Source: Tritonibacter scottomollicae
Lineage (GTDB): Bacteria; Pseudomonadota; Alphaproteobacteria; Rhodobacterales; Rhodobacteraceae
Reading direction: 5' to 3'
NCBI RefSeq assembly: GCF_003003215.1
Contig: NZ_PVUF01000004.1
Span: 248,001 to 312,000 of the forward strand
Length of the DNA: 64,000 nucleotides
Below are positions 56,464 to 64,000 of this stretch, piece by piece. Numbering within the stretch: the first letter of the stretch is position 1; each line of letters starts with the position of its first letter. The position numbers and the translations under genes were made by a program. Below the pieces are notes generated by a model. It searched no databases. It saw nothing but the letters and a program-made list of their open reading frames with translations, and was not told the origin of the DNA.

Positions 56464-57213
56464 ATGACAGATTGGCCAATCGGATACGGGCGCCGCGTGC
56501 TGGCGGATGTTGACAGCACCCTGGATGAGGCCGCTCGCCTTGCGCCGGAGCTCACCGGCCCGGAATGGATCCTCGCGCTGCGCCAGACGAAGGGGCGCGG
56601 ACGGCGGGGGCGTGCCTGGACCGACCCCGAGGGAAATTTCGCCGGCACATTGGTCTATCGTCCCGCGGGCAGCCCGGATCAGATCGCCCTGCGCAGCTTT
56701 GTCGCCGCGCTGGCGCTTTATGATGCGGTGGAGACGGTCACTGGCCGCACCGCTGGTCTGGCGCTCAAATGGCCCAATGACGTGCTGCTGAATGGTGGCA
56801 AGCTGGCCGGCATCCTGTTGGAAAGCTCCGGCGCCGGGGCAGGGGTGGACTATCTCTCTGTCGGGATTGGCGTGAACCTGGCGCAGACCCCGATGAAGGA
56901 ATGGCTGGAACCCGGCGCGGTCTGGCCGGTGTCGCTGCAATCCGAAACCGGCGTTCGGGTTGACCCGGAGACCTTCCTGTCGGCTTTGGCCCTTGCCTTT
57001 GCCCGCCATGAGGAGCAGTTCACTACCTACGGCTTTGCTCCGATCCGCGAGCTGTGGCTGTCACGCGCTGCCAAGCTGGGCGAGGTTATCACCGCACGCA
57101 CTGCGCGCGAGGAGACATCGGGCACGTTCGAGACCATAGACGACGCGGGCAACCTCGTTCTCACCACCGCCAAGGGGAAGGTCACCATCCCCGCTGCGGA
57201 TATCTTTTTCTGA
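56464..57213 (+). CDS. birA: Biotin-[acetyl-CoA-carboxylase] ligase, monofunctional
   Basis: BirA activates biotin to biotinyl-AMP and attaches it to carrier lysines. The 249-residue protein has VDSTLDEAARL at the start, the biotinyl-AMP loop KGRGRRGRAW (about residues 44-53), LKWPNDVLLNGGKLAGIL and the small C-terminal domain. It lacks the N-terminal DNA-binding domain of E. coli BirA, so it is an enzyme but not a repressor. Likely clients are acetyl-CoA carboxylase and the MCC alpha subunit of this window. Confidence 0.95.
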   Translation: MTDWPIGYGRRVLADVDSTLDEAARLAPELTGPEWILALRQTKGRGRRGRAWTDPEGNFAGTLVYRPAGSPDQIALRSFVAALALYDAVETVTGRTAGLALKWPNDVLLNGGKLAGILLESSGAGAGVDYLSVGIGVNLAQTPMKEWLEPGAVWPVSLQSETGVRVDPETFLSALALAFARHEEQFTTYGFAPIRELWLSRAAKLGEVITARTAREETSGTFETIDDAGNLVLTTAKGKVTIPAADIFF

Positions 57214-57227
57214 CGGAGGCGGGGCAC

Positions 57228-58010
57228 ATGCTTCTCGCGGTTGACTGCGGCAACACCAACACGGTCTTTGCACTTTGGGATGGCGATCAGATGATCGGCC
57301 ATTGGCGCACCTCGACCGAATGGCAGCGCACGGCGGATCAGTATTACGTCTGGCTTTCCACGCTGATGTCCCTGCAGGGGGTGAAGGCCAAGATCACCGA
57401 TGTGATCATTTCCTCCACCGTGCCGCGCGTGGTGTTCAACCTGCGTGTCCTAGCGGATCGGTATTTCAACACCCGCCCGCTGGTGGTGGGCAAGCCCGAA
57501 TGCGCACTGCCGGTCGGCACGCGCGTGGATGCGGGCACGACCGTGGGACCGGATCGATTGGTGAACACGGTGGCGGGGTACAAGAAATACGGTGGCGACC
57601 TGATTGTCGTCGACTTCGGCACCGCCACGACCTTTGATGTCGTGGCTCGCGACGGTGCTTATGTGGGCGGTGTGATCGCCCCGGGTGTCAACCTCAGCCT
57701 TGAGGCGCTGCACCACGCGGCGGCGGCGCTGCCGCATGTGGACATTTCCAAGCCGCAGAAGGTGATCGGCACCAATACCGTGACCTGCATGCAGTCGGGC
57801 GTGTTCTGGGGCTATGTCGGACTGGTGCGCGAGATCTGCACCCAGATCCGCGCCGAGGCCGCCGTTCCGATGAAAGTCATATCTACCGGCGGGCTGGCGC
57901 CGCTCTTCCAGCAGACAGCAGATCTATTTGACGCATATGAGGATGACCTGACCATGCAAGGTCTGAGGCTCATCCACGAACACAACAAGGATATCGGTAC
58001 TCACGTATGA
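57228..58010 (+). CDS. coaX: Type III pantothenate kinase
   Basis: CoaX phosphorylates pantothenate as the first step of coenzyme A synthesis. The 260-residue protein begins LLAVDCGNTNTVFALW (phosphate-1 motif of the ASKHA fold), has GPDRLVNTVAGYKKYG and VVDFGTATTFDVV (second motif) and ISTGGLAPLF near the end. I chose ATG 57228, with GGAGGCGGGG upstream, since the frame runs far back into birA without homology. It overlaps rnj by four bases. Confidence 0.95.
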   Translation: MLLAVDCGNTNTVFALWDGDQMIGHWRTSTEWQRTADQYYVWLSTLMSLQGVKAKITDVIISSTVPRVVFNLRVLADRYFNTRPLVVGKPECALPVGTRVDAGTTVGPDRLVNTVAGYKKYGGDLIVVDFGTATTFDVVARDGAYVGGVIAPGVNLSLEALHHAAAALPHVDISKPQKVIGTNTVTCMQSGVFWGYVGLVREICTQIRAEAAVPMKVISTGGLAPLFQQTADLFDAYEDDLTMQGLRLIHEHNKDIGTHV

Positions 58011-59677
58011 GCAGTGAACGTTTGATCTATCTGCCCCTTGGCGGGGCGGGTGAAATTGGCATGAACGCCTATGTCTACGGCTATGGCGCACCGGGCAAGG
58101 AACGCCTGATTCTCGTCGATCTGGGCGTGGCCTTTCCCGACATGGACACCACGCCGGGCGTGGATCTGATCATGCCCGACATCACCTGGCTGGCCGAACG
58201 CGCCGACCAGTTGGAGGGCGTCTTCATCACCCACGCTCACGAGGACCACATCGGGGCGGTGGCACATCTTTATAGCCGTCTGAACAACGTGCCGGTTTAC
58301 GCCCGCGCCTTTACGGCCAATATCGCGCGTCGCAAGATGGAAGAGCAGGGCCACGACCCTGAGAAGGTGGTGACGATCTCGCCCTGGCCGGATGTGGTCA
58401 AGCTTGGTCCCTTCTCCATCAGCGCGGTGCCGATCTCCCACTCGATCCCGGAATCCGGTGGTCTGGTCATCGACAGCCCGGCGGGCCGTGTGGTGCATAC
58501 CGGCGACTTCAAGCTGGACGAGAAGCCGATCGTCGGCGAGGCTTTTGATCCCGACCTCTGGGCCGAGATTTCCAAGGATGGGGTGCAGGCGCTGATCTGC
58601 GATTCCACCAATGTGTTCACCCAGCATGCGGGTCGGTCAGAGAGCGATCTGGGCGACAACATCACCCAGCTGGTTGCCGGGGCCTCCGGCATGGTGGCGG
58701 CGACCACCTTTGCCTCTAACGTGGCGCGGGTGAAGACTCTGGCGGAGGCTGGCGTCCGCGCGGGCCGCTCCATCGTGCTGTTGGGCCGGGCCATGAACCG
58801 GATGATCGAGGCCTCGATCCAGACCGGCGTTCTGACCGATTTCCCCGCCGTGGTGCAGCCGGAAGAAGCCGGGGACATCCCGCGCGAAAACCTGATGCTG
58901 ATCATCACCGGGTCTCAGGGGGAGCGCCGTGCGGCGTCCGCGCAGCTGGCGCGCGGCAAGTATCGCGGCCTGGAGCTGAAAGAGGGCGATCTGTTCCTGT
59001 TCTCCTCCAAGACCATTCCCGGTAACGAGAAGGGTGTGATCTGGGTTATGAACCAGTTCTCCGAGCGCGGTGTGGATGTGGTGGATGATTCCTCCGGTCT
59101 TTATCACGTGTCGGGTCACGCCAACCGGCCGGATCTGGAGCGCATGCATGACATCGTGAAGCCCAAGATCCTGATCCCGATGCACGGCGAGCACCGCCAC
59201 CTGCGTCAGCACGCCCGTCTGGGCGAGGAGAAGGGCATCGCCTCGACCATCGCCGTCAACGGCATGATGGTGGATCTGACCGGCGATGCGCCCAAGGTGG
59301 CGGAATATATTGACACCGGTCGCACCTATCTGGATGGCTCGGTCAAGATCGGCGCCATGGATGGCATCGTGCGGGATCGTATCCGTATGGCGCTGAATGG
59401 CCTTGTGGTGGTGACCGCGATCCTCGACGAGGATGACGAGCCGCTCGGGGAACCTTGGGTGGATCTGAAGGGTCTGGCCGAGACCGGTCAGTCCAATGCC
59501 GCGCTGGCGGAGGTCATGGAAGAGGACCTGAACCAGTTCCTGATGCGTGCCGGCAAGAAGACCCTGAAGGATGACGACAAGCTGGAACAGGAGCTGAAGC
59601 GCGTGGCGCGTCAGACCGCCCAGTCGGAAATCGGCAAGAAGCCTGAGGTCACGGTGGTCGTCAGCCGCATGCGCTGA
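58007..59677 (+). CDS. rnj: Ribonuclease J
   Basis: RNase J is a metallo-beta-lactamase ribonuclease with 5'-exonuclease and endonuclease activity. The 556-residue protein has the zinc motif HAHEDHIGA near residue 75, SHSIPESGG, HTGDFKLDE, and the beta-CASP part with ITGSQGERRAA, HVSGHANRPDL and MHGEHRHLRQHA. In alphaproteobacteria it works in rRNA maturation and mRNA turnover beside RNase E. ATG 58007 overlaps the coaX stop. Confidence 0.96.
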   Translation: MSSERLIYLPLGGAGEIGMNAYVYGYGAPGKERLILVDLGVAFPDMDTTPGVDLIMPDITWLAERADQLEGVFITHAHEDHIGAVAHLYSRLNNVPVYARAFTANIARRKMEEQGHDPEKVVTISPWPDVVKLGPFSISAVPISHSIPESGGLVIDSPAGRVVHTGDFKLDEKPIVGEAFDPDLWAEISKDGVQALICDSTNVFTQHAGRSESDLGDNITQLVAGASGMVAATTFASNVARVKTLAEAGVRAGRSIVLLGRAMNRMIEASIQTGVLTDFPAVVQPEEAGDIPRENLMLIITGSQGERRAASAQLARGKYRGLELKEGDLFLFSSKTIPGNEKGVIWVMNQFSERGVDVVDDSSGLYHVSGHANRPDLERMHDIVKPKILIPMHGEHRHLRQHARLGEEKGIASTIAVNGMMVDLTGDAPKVAEYIDTGRTYLDGSVKIGAMDGIVRDRIRMALNGLVVVTAILDEDDEPLGEPWVDLKGLAETGQSNAALAEVMEEDLNQFLMRAGKKTLKDDDKLEQELKRVARQTAQSEIGKKPEVTVVVSRMR

Positions 59678-59685
59678 TCTGGGAG

Positions 59686-59752
59686 GAGGGGGCGCTGCCC
59701 CCTCGTGCCCCTGCGGGGCACTTCACCCCCGAGATATTTTTGAAAAGATGAA
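59686..59752 (+). repeat. Dispersed intergenic hairpin element, copy 4
   Basis: GAGGGGGC-GCT-GCCCCCTC (59686-59704) is followed by a second hairpin GTGCCCC-TGC-GGGGCAC (59705-59721) and the core GAGATATTTTTGAAAAGATG (59731-59750). Positions 59729-59752 are identical to 286-309. It lies between the rnj stop and the real rnj terminator. Confidence 0.75.
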
Positions 59753-59775
59753 GGAGGTATAGGCCTCTGGAACAG

Positions 59776-59809
59776 AAAACGCCCGGACCGATCAGGTCCG
59801 GGCGTTTTT
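59776..59809 (+). terminator. Rho-independent terminator of birA-coaX-rnj
   Basis: AAAACGCCCGGACC (59776-59789) pairs perfectly over 14 bp with GGTCCGGGCGTTTT (59795-59808) and continues TTTTT. The A-run on the left would also let it serve the convergent minus-strand gene. Confidence 0.9.
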
Positions 59810-59855
59810 CGTCAGTCGGGCGCGGTCGTGCACGCCACGTCTGGTCGAGTTGAAC

Positions 59856-60029
59856 TCACGCTGCGCGGGGGCGGCTGAAGATCAGGGCAGGGGCCTTGAT
59901 CGAGCGGACCAATGCGGAGCCGATTGCGGAAAACATCGCCGCAAAAGCTTCTGCACGCATACGGCGGGCGCGGAGTTCAATTTCTTTCAAGTCGTCGCTC
60001 AGGAGCGGGGCAGTTGATCGCAGGTCCAT
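59856..60029 (-). CDS. 57-residue protein of RSP_7527-like type
   Basis: The short product has a basic amphipathic helix, LKEIELRARRMRAEAFAAMF, followed by GSALVRSIKAPALIFSRPRAA. Small alphaproteobacterial proteins with such an arginine-rich helix (RSP_7527- or DUF1127-like) are often strongly expressed and stress-linked. ATG 60029 has AAGGTGAT with good spacing; ATG 60050, seven codons upstream, has none. The family call is tentative. Confidence 0.55.
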   Translation of the reverse strand: MDLRSTAPLLSDDLKEIELRARRMRAEAFAAMFSAIGSALVRSIKAPALIFSRPRAA

Positions 60030-60150
60030 AACATCACCTTGGGTATTCATTTGATGCCCGGTATTTAGTCCATCATCGGCCTGTGCACATCGCATAGCTT
60101 GGCAATCCCGCTATGCCGCTGCTGCAACGCGGCATCGGGGTGATCGGCAT

Positions 60151-60185
60151 AGAAAAACCGCCCGTGCCAAGGGCAGGGCGGTTTT
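60151..60185 (-). terminator. Rho-independent terminator of the DEAD-box helicase gene
   Basis: On the minus strand AAAACCGCCC (60184-60175) pairs with GGGCGGTTTT (60162-60153), with an inner TGCC/GGCA stem after one bulged base, and is followed by T residues. Confidence 0.85.
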
Positions 60186-60207
60186 CAGATCAAGGTGTTT
60201 GGTCGGA

Positions 60208-61719
60208 TCAGCCGGCGCGACGCTCGTCAAAGCTCAGCGCAATGAAGCTGGGCATATGGTCGCCCATGCCCACGACTTTCTCGTCGCGGCGATCATCCCG
60301 ACGCCCACGGGAGGATCGGGATTTATTGGTCTTGCTCCCGGTGCCCGCATCCTGCTGTGGCCGATCGTGCGACCTTGCAGGTTTTTCCTGGACCGCTTGC
60401 ACAGGCGCCTGCTGTGGTTGTTCGACCTCTGCAACAGGGTTGGCTTCGGCGGGGCTGGTGCTGGTGTCGGGCTTTTGGGCAGCAGGCTTGCTGCGGCTGC
60501 GGCGGGTCGGTTTTGGCTTCGCCGTGTCCGTGGAGTCCTCTGCCGGGGCAGCGGCTTTACGCGCTGCTGGCTTCACTGGGTTCTCCAGGCGGGTGATCTG
60601 CTTTTGCACCAGGCCTTCGACCGCATCCAGTGCCTTCTCGTCGCGCGGAGTGCAGATGGTGATCGCCTTGCCGTCACGTCCGGCGCGGCCGGTGCGACCG
60701 ATGCGGTGAACGTAGTCCTCGGCGTGGCCGGGCACGTCAAAGTTGATCACATGGCTCACAGAGGGCACATCCAGACCACGCGCGGCCACATCAGAGGCGA
60801 TGAGGAACTTCAGCGCGCCTTCGCGGAACCCGTCGAGGGTGCGTGTGCGCTGGCTCTGGTCCAGATCGCCGTGGATCGGCGCTGCGTCATAGCCGTATTT
60901 TTTCAGCGACTTGGCCACCATATCGACGTCGGTCTTGCGGTTACAGAAGATGATGGCGTTCTTGATGCCTTCGCCTTCCTGATCGATCAGCTCGCGCAGG
61001 ACCCGGCGTTTCTCGGTCGCTTCGCGGTCCTTGCGGGACGCTTTGAACATCACCACGGCCTGTTCGATGGTCTCCGAGGTGGTCGCTTGCCGTGCGATTT
61101 CCACCCGCTCGGGGCCAGACAGGAAGGTGTTGGTGATGCGCTCGATCTCCGGCGCCATGGTGGCGGAGAAGAACAGTGTCTGGCGGGTGAAGGGGGTCAG
61201 CGAGAAGATGCGTTCGATGTCCGGGATGAAACCCATGTCGAGCATCCGGTCGGCCTCGTCCACCACCATGATTTCGATTCCGGTCAGCAACAGCTTGCCG
61301 CGTTCGAAATGGTCCAGCAGGCGGCCCGGAGTGGCGATCAGCACGTCGACGCCACGGTCGATCGCCGCGTCCTGCTCCTTGAAGGACACGCCGCCAATCA
61401 GCAGCGCCTTCGTCAGTTTCACGTGTTTGGCGTAGGTGTCGAAGTTCTCGGCAACCTGGGCGGCCAGCTCCCGTGTGGGGCACAGCACCAGCGACCGTGG
61501 CATCCGCGCCCGCGCGCGCCCACGCGCCAGACGGGTGATCATCGGCAGGGTGAAGGAGGCCGTCTTGCCGGTGCCGGTCTGAGCGATCCCGAGGACATCG
61601 CGCCCTTCCAGTGCGGCTGGAATGGCACCCGACTGAATCGGGGTCGGATTTTCGTATCCTGCTTCCTCAATCGCTTTGAGGACCTTTGGATTCAGGTTCA
61701 GATCGGTGAATTTTGTCAT
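60208..61719 (-). CDS. DEAD-box ATP-dependent RNA helicase (RhlE-like)
   Basis: The 503-residue protein has a full helicase core: the Q motif PTPIQ, Walker A AQTGTGKT (about residues 46-53), CPTRELA, TPGRLLDH, VDEADRMLDMGF, SATM, SDVAARGLD and HRIGRTGRAGR. The last 110 residues or so are Lys/Arg/Pro/Glu-rich and disordered (KPTRRSRSKPAAQKP), the usual RNA-binding tail of cold-adaptation and ribosome-assembly helicases. It has its own terminator and a gene-free upstream stretch of about 190 bp for a promoter. Confidence 0.94.
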   Translation of the reverse strand: MTKFTDLNLNPKVLKAIEEAGYENPTPIQSGAIPAALEGRDVLGIAQTGTGKTASFTLPMITRLARGRARARMPRSLVLCPTRELAAQVAENFDTYAKHVKLTKALLIGGVSFKEQDAAIDRGVDVLIATPGRLLDHFERGKLLLTGIEIMVVDEADRMLDMGFIPDIERIFSLTPFTRQTLFFSATMAPEIERITNTFLSGPERVEIARQATTSETIEQAVVMFKASRKDREATEKRRVLRELIDQEGEGIKNAIIFCNRKTDVDMVAKSLKKYGYDAAPIHGDLDQSQRTRTLDGFREGALKFLIASDVAARGLDVPSVSHVINFDVPGHAEDYVHRIGRTGRAGRDGKAITICTPRDEKALDAVEGLVQKQITRLENPVKPAARKAAAPAEDSTDTAKPKPTRRSRSKPAAQKPDTSTSPAEANPVAEVEQPQQAPVQAVQEKPARSHDRPQQDAGTGSKTNKSRSSRGRRDDRRDEKVVGMGDHMPSFIALSFDERRAG

Positions 61720-61912
61720 ATGCGTCCGTTTTTGCGGACACTGACCTGGCCCGCGCGTGTGTCTCTATGCCGGTATCAGTCGGACCCTTGCCCATGCAGG
61801 AGTCCCCGGATGCAGGGCACATAGCAAAATTGCGAGATACGGTCAAATGATCGCGATACCGCGGCGCAGATCTGTGAATGGCCCGAGGGATTTGCAGTAT
61901 TTCGGGAACATT

Positions 61913-62866
61913 TCAGCTAAATCGTGTGAAATGTTTCCGGCGGAGCTGTGTCAACGGCAGGTCACGCCGCCGCAACAGCCCTTCTGCGTCCAATTTGGCG
62001 CGCAAATCCGGACTGTCGGCGCAGATCTCGTCGAAGAAAGCGCGCAGGCCGGCCGCTCCCCGATCTGATTCGATCTGCGACAGAAGCTGATGCAGGGTGA
62101 CGCCAGCCGCGGCGCGGGCGCCGGAGGGGCGCAGCTCCGACCTGTAGGAGCCCTTTTGCAGCCGATAGCGATAGTGTTGGAGCCAGTGGGTCCAATCCGT
62201 GGCATGCAGATGGCAGAGATCGACGTCCGCCAGCTCTGTCGGGGCGGGGTTTTCCTGCGCGTCCACATAGACATTGTGGATGCGTAGGTCGACGTCGTCG
62301 AGGCCGGTCCGGACAAACAGCTTTCCCTGCACATGGCTGATGAATCCCCCCCTCAGGTAGAGCCCGAATTGCGGATAGAGCCGCGCTGCCACCGTGTCCT
62401 GCTCGGGGGATTGGGGGATGCGCGCCTTGAAGACGTCCCGGCCCCCCGCCAATGATTCCAGTGGCCGCACACGGGCGCAGAGCACGTCCGGCGGCAGCGC
62501 CCCAAGTTGTGATTGGATTGGGGTTTGCGACCAGAGAAACTCGTCCACATCAATATGGATCAGCCAGTCCAAGTCGCCCGCTTGCCGGCGATAGGCGCGG
62601 GTGGCGTTGAGGCTCTGGCGGACCTGATGTTTCTGCGGCACCCGGCCTCGGCGTTTTTGCCAATGGGCGGCATCCGTCTCGATTACCCGGATCTTGGGGT
62701 GGGCCTTCAGATGCGGCAGCACTTCGGGGCAGGGGGCATCCAGGTAGAGAAACAGCCGATGTGCGCCCTGTTCCAGATGCCAGGCGCAAAAGTCCAGTAT
62801 CGCGGGGGCCTCAGCCTTGAGCGTGGCGACGAGGCCCCATTTTGCGGTCACGGATGGATCCTGCAT
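61913..62866 (-). CDS. Glycosyltransferase family 2-like protein (DUF23/GT92-related)
   Basis: The 317-residue protein starts WGLVATLKAEAPAILDFCAWHLEQGAHRLFLYLDAP, the pattern of the Glyco_tranf_2_4 family, and has HIDVDEFLW near residue 105, whose Asp-x-Asp binds the metal-nucleotide sugar. A second acidic region, DVDLCHLHATDW, comes late. Such proteins decorate surface polysaccharides in marine alphaproteobacteria, but no polysaccharide genes are next to it. Its stop lies inside a weak AT-rich hairpin (61904-61938). Confidence 0.8.
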   Translation of the reverse strand: MQDPSVTAKWGLVATLKAEAPAILDFCAWHLEQGAHRLFLYLDAPCPEVLPHLKAHPKIRVIETDAAHWQKRRGRVPQKHQVRQSLNATRAYRRQAGDLDWLIHIDVDEFLWSQTPIQSQLGALPPDVLCARVRPLESLAGGRDVFKARIPQSPEQDTVAARLYPQFGLYLRGGFISHVQGKLFVRTGLDDVDLRIHNVYVDAQENPAPTELADVDLCHLHATDWTHWLQHYRYRLQKGSYRSELRPSGARAAAGVTLHQLLSQIESDRGAAGLRAFFDEICADSPDLRAKLDAEGLLRRRDLPLTQLRRKHFTRFS

Positions 62867-62899
62867 GTGCCTGCGCCTGTGTTATTGCCTTTTCCAACC

Positions 62900-62927
62900 A
62901 AAACGGGCGCCCGGTGAGGGGCGCCCG
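62900..62927 (-). terminator. Rho-independent terminator of prfC
   Basis: CGGGCGCCC (62904-62912) pairs perfectly with GGGCGCCCG (62919-62927); on the minus strand it is followed by TTTTGGTTGG. It begins six bases behind the prfC stop codon. Confidence 0.8.
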
Positions 62928-62932
62928 AGGTC

Positions 62933-64000
62933 TCAAACCATCATTTCCTTGGTTGAGGAGAGTTTCAAGTCGGGATAGTCCCGCTCCACCCGGTCGATGT
63001 CCCATTGCAGCCGCGTCATGTAGACGACGTCGCCGTCATTGTCGTGGGCGATGTGCTGCTTGTTGGCAGTGGCGAATTTCTCCACCGCCGCCTTGTCGCC
63101 ATGCACCCAGCGGGCCGAGGTGAACTGGCTGGCCTCGAAACGCACCGGCAGGCCGTATTCCATCTCAATTCGGCTGGCGAGCACTTCGAATTGCAGCTGG
63201 CCAACAACGCCGACGATGAAGCCGGACCCGATCGAGGGTTTGAACACTTTGGCAGCGCCTTCCTCCGCAAACTGCATCAGCGCCTTTTCCAGGTGCTTGG
63301 CCTTCATCGGATCGCCCGCGCGGACGCCCTGCAAAAGCTCCGGCGCGAAGGAGGGGATGCCGGTCACCCGCAGGGCCTCTCCCTCGGTCAGCGTGTCGCC
63401 GATGCGCAGCTGGCCGTGGTTCGGGATGCCGATGATGTCGCCGCCCCAGGCCTCTTCTGCCAGTTCGCGGTCGGAGGCGAGGAACAGCACCGGGTTGGAG
63501 ATCGCCATCGGCTTCTTGCTGCGCACATGGGTCAGCTTCATGCCGCGTTTGAAATGCCCCGAGGCGAGGCGCACGAAGGCCACCCGGTCGCGGTGCTTGG
63601 GGTCCATGTTGGCCTGCACCTTGAAGACAAAGCCCGCGACCTTCTTTTCCTCCGGCGCGATCTTGCGCGGCTCGGCGGACTGGATCTGCGGCTCGGGCCC
63701 ATAGGCGCCGATGCCGTCCATCAGTTCGCGCACTCCAAAGGAGTTGATCGCGGAGCCGAACCAGATCGGGGTCATATGCCCTTCGAGCACCGCCTGCGGG
63801 TCCAGCGCCGGCATCAGCTCACGCGCCATTTCGACCTCTTCCAGCAGTTTTTCCAGAAGATGTGCGGGCACATGCTCGGCCAGTTTCGGGTCGTCCAGAC
63901 CGTTGATGGAGATGCTCTCGCCGACCTTGTTGCGGTCAGCGCGGTCCATCAGCTCCAGACGGTCGCGCAGAAGATCATAGCAGCCGACGAAATCGCGCCC
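62933..64000 (-). CDS. prfC: Peptide chain release factor 3, C-terminal part
   Basis: The frame is open to the window end and reads GRDFVGCYDLLRDRLELMDR before position 63949, so only the start of the gene, with the GTPase P-loop, is missing. RF3 is a GTPase that recycles RF1 and RF2 after peptide release. Typical stretches seen are GSAINSFGVRELMDG, VFKVQANMDPKHRDRVAFVR and VGVVGQLQFEVLASRIEMEYG. About 356 of the usual 530 residues are present. Confidence 0.95.
   Translation of the reverse strand, partial: GRDFVGCYDLLRDRLELMDRADRNKVGESISINGLDDPKLAEHVPAHLLEKLLEEVEMARELMPALDPQAVLEGHMTPIWFGSAINSFGVRELMDGIGAYGPEPQIQSAEPRKIAPEEKKVAGFVFKVQANMDPKHRDRVAFVRLASGHFKRGMKLTHVRSKKPMAISNPVLFLASDRELAEEAWGGDIIGIPNHGQLRIGDTLTEGEALRVTGIPSFAPELLQGVRAGDPMKAKHLEKALMQFAEEGAAKVFKPSIGSGFIVGVVGQLQFEVLASRIEMEYGLPVRFEASQFTSARWVHGDKAAVEKFATANKQHIAHDNDGDVVYMTRLQWDIDRVERDYPDLKLSSTKEMMV

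Noticed and set aside
53298-56648. A very long open frame (over 1,100 codons) antisense to nuoM and nuoN
   Set aside because: It is Gln/His/Arg-rich with no domain pattern and runs opposite two intact subunits. In high-GC genomes the antisense frame opposite real genes often stays open.
61904-61938. An AT-rich inverted repeat (AACATTTCA with TGAAATGTT) at the end of the glycosyltransferase gene as a terminator
   Set aside because: The stem is weak, the loop is eleven bases and no T-run follows, so I do not call it a terminator.
1-64000. tRNA, rRNA, CRISPR, prophage or insertion sequences
   Set aside because: I found no T-loop-like tRNA signatures outside coding regions, no regular spaced repeats, and no transposase or integrase motifs.

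Overview
The window is a high-GC, gene-dense chromosomal segment from an alphaproteobacterium, most likely a marine Rhodobacteraceae (Roseobacter-group) species. This rests on three things: the gene order nuoA-N, birA, coaX, rnj; the small lineage-type proteins (DUF5337- and DUF5333-like) inside the nuo operon; and the overall protein sequences. The genus cannot be fixed by reading alone. I see no rRNA, tRNA, CRISPR array, phage, transposase or plasmid function. It reads as core genome.

Layout. 1-1146: end of a class I glutamine amidotransferase and an SDR oxidoreductase. 1528-4549: pntAB, the proton-pumping transhydrogenase. 4919-6199: a DUF3422 membrane protein. 6370-16227: a peptide or N-acyl-amino-acid uptake island, with a solute-binding protein and two permeases on the minus strand and a fused double ATPase on the plus strand, followed by three M20 metallopeptidase-fold deacylases, two of them tandem paralogues. 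16338-20634: a small secreted protein, then the minus-strand group moaA, waaA and a group 1 glycosyltransferase. 20739-26502: a lipoprotein, AlkD-like protein, glmS, glmU, a phosphoglycolate-phosphatase-like HAD and another secreted protein. 26922-29231: an orphan DegT/AHBA-type aminotransferase and a Hint-domain protein. 29440-39204: leucine catabolism (ivd, acyl-CoA synthetase, MCC beta and alpha, HMG-CoA lyase, methylglutaconyl-CoA hydratase-like protein), interrupted by three small unknown ORFs and by ompW on the opposite strand. 39445-56375: the complete 14-subunit complex I operon with five extra genes embedded. 56464-59677: birA, coaX, rnj. 59856-64000: a tiny conserved-looking protein, a DEAD-box helicase, a glycosyltransferase and the C-terminal part of release factor 3, cut by the window end.

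How it fits together. Leucine breakdown feeds acetyl-CoA and acetoacetate to respiration. Complex I oxidises the NADH, and PntAB uses the proton gradient to make NADPH. BirA supplies biotin to the MCC alpha subunit. The Opp-like transporter and M20 enzymes would supply amino acids from scavenged peptides or acylated amino acids.

The most interesting items are: (a) the accessory set inside the nuo operon, namely a NuoE with a long C-terminal helix-hairpin-helix extension plus three exported proteins that each carry exactly two cysteines outside any lipobox; (b) a dispersed intergenic hairpin element whose core recurs four times, one copy lying inside the nuo operon; (c) an FNR-type site upstream of ompW and perfect palindromes upstream of pntA and ivd; and (d) a translationally coupled 30-codon ORF behind ivd. 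No obviously new defence or mobile system is present.
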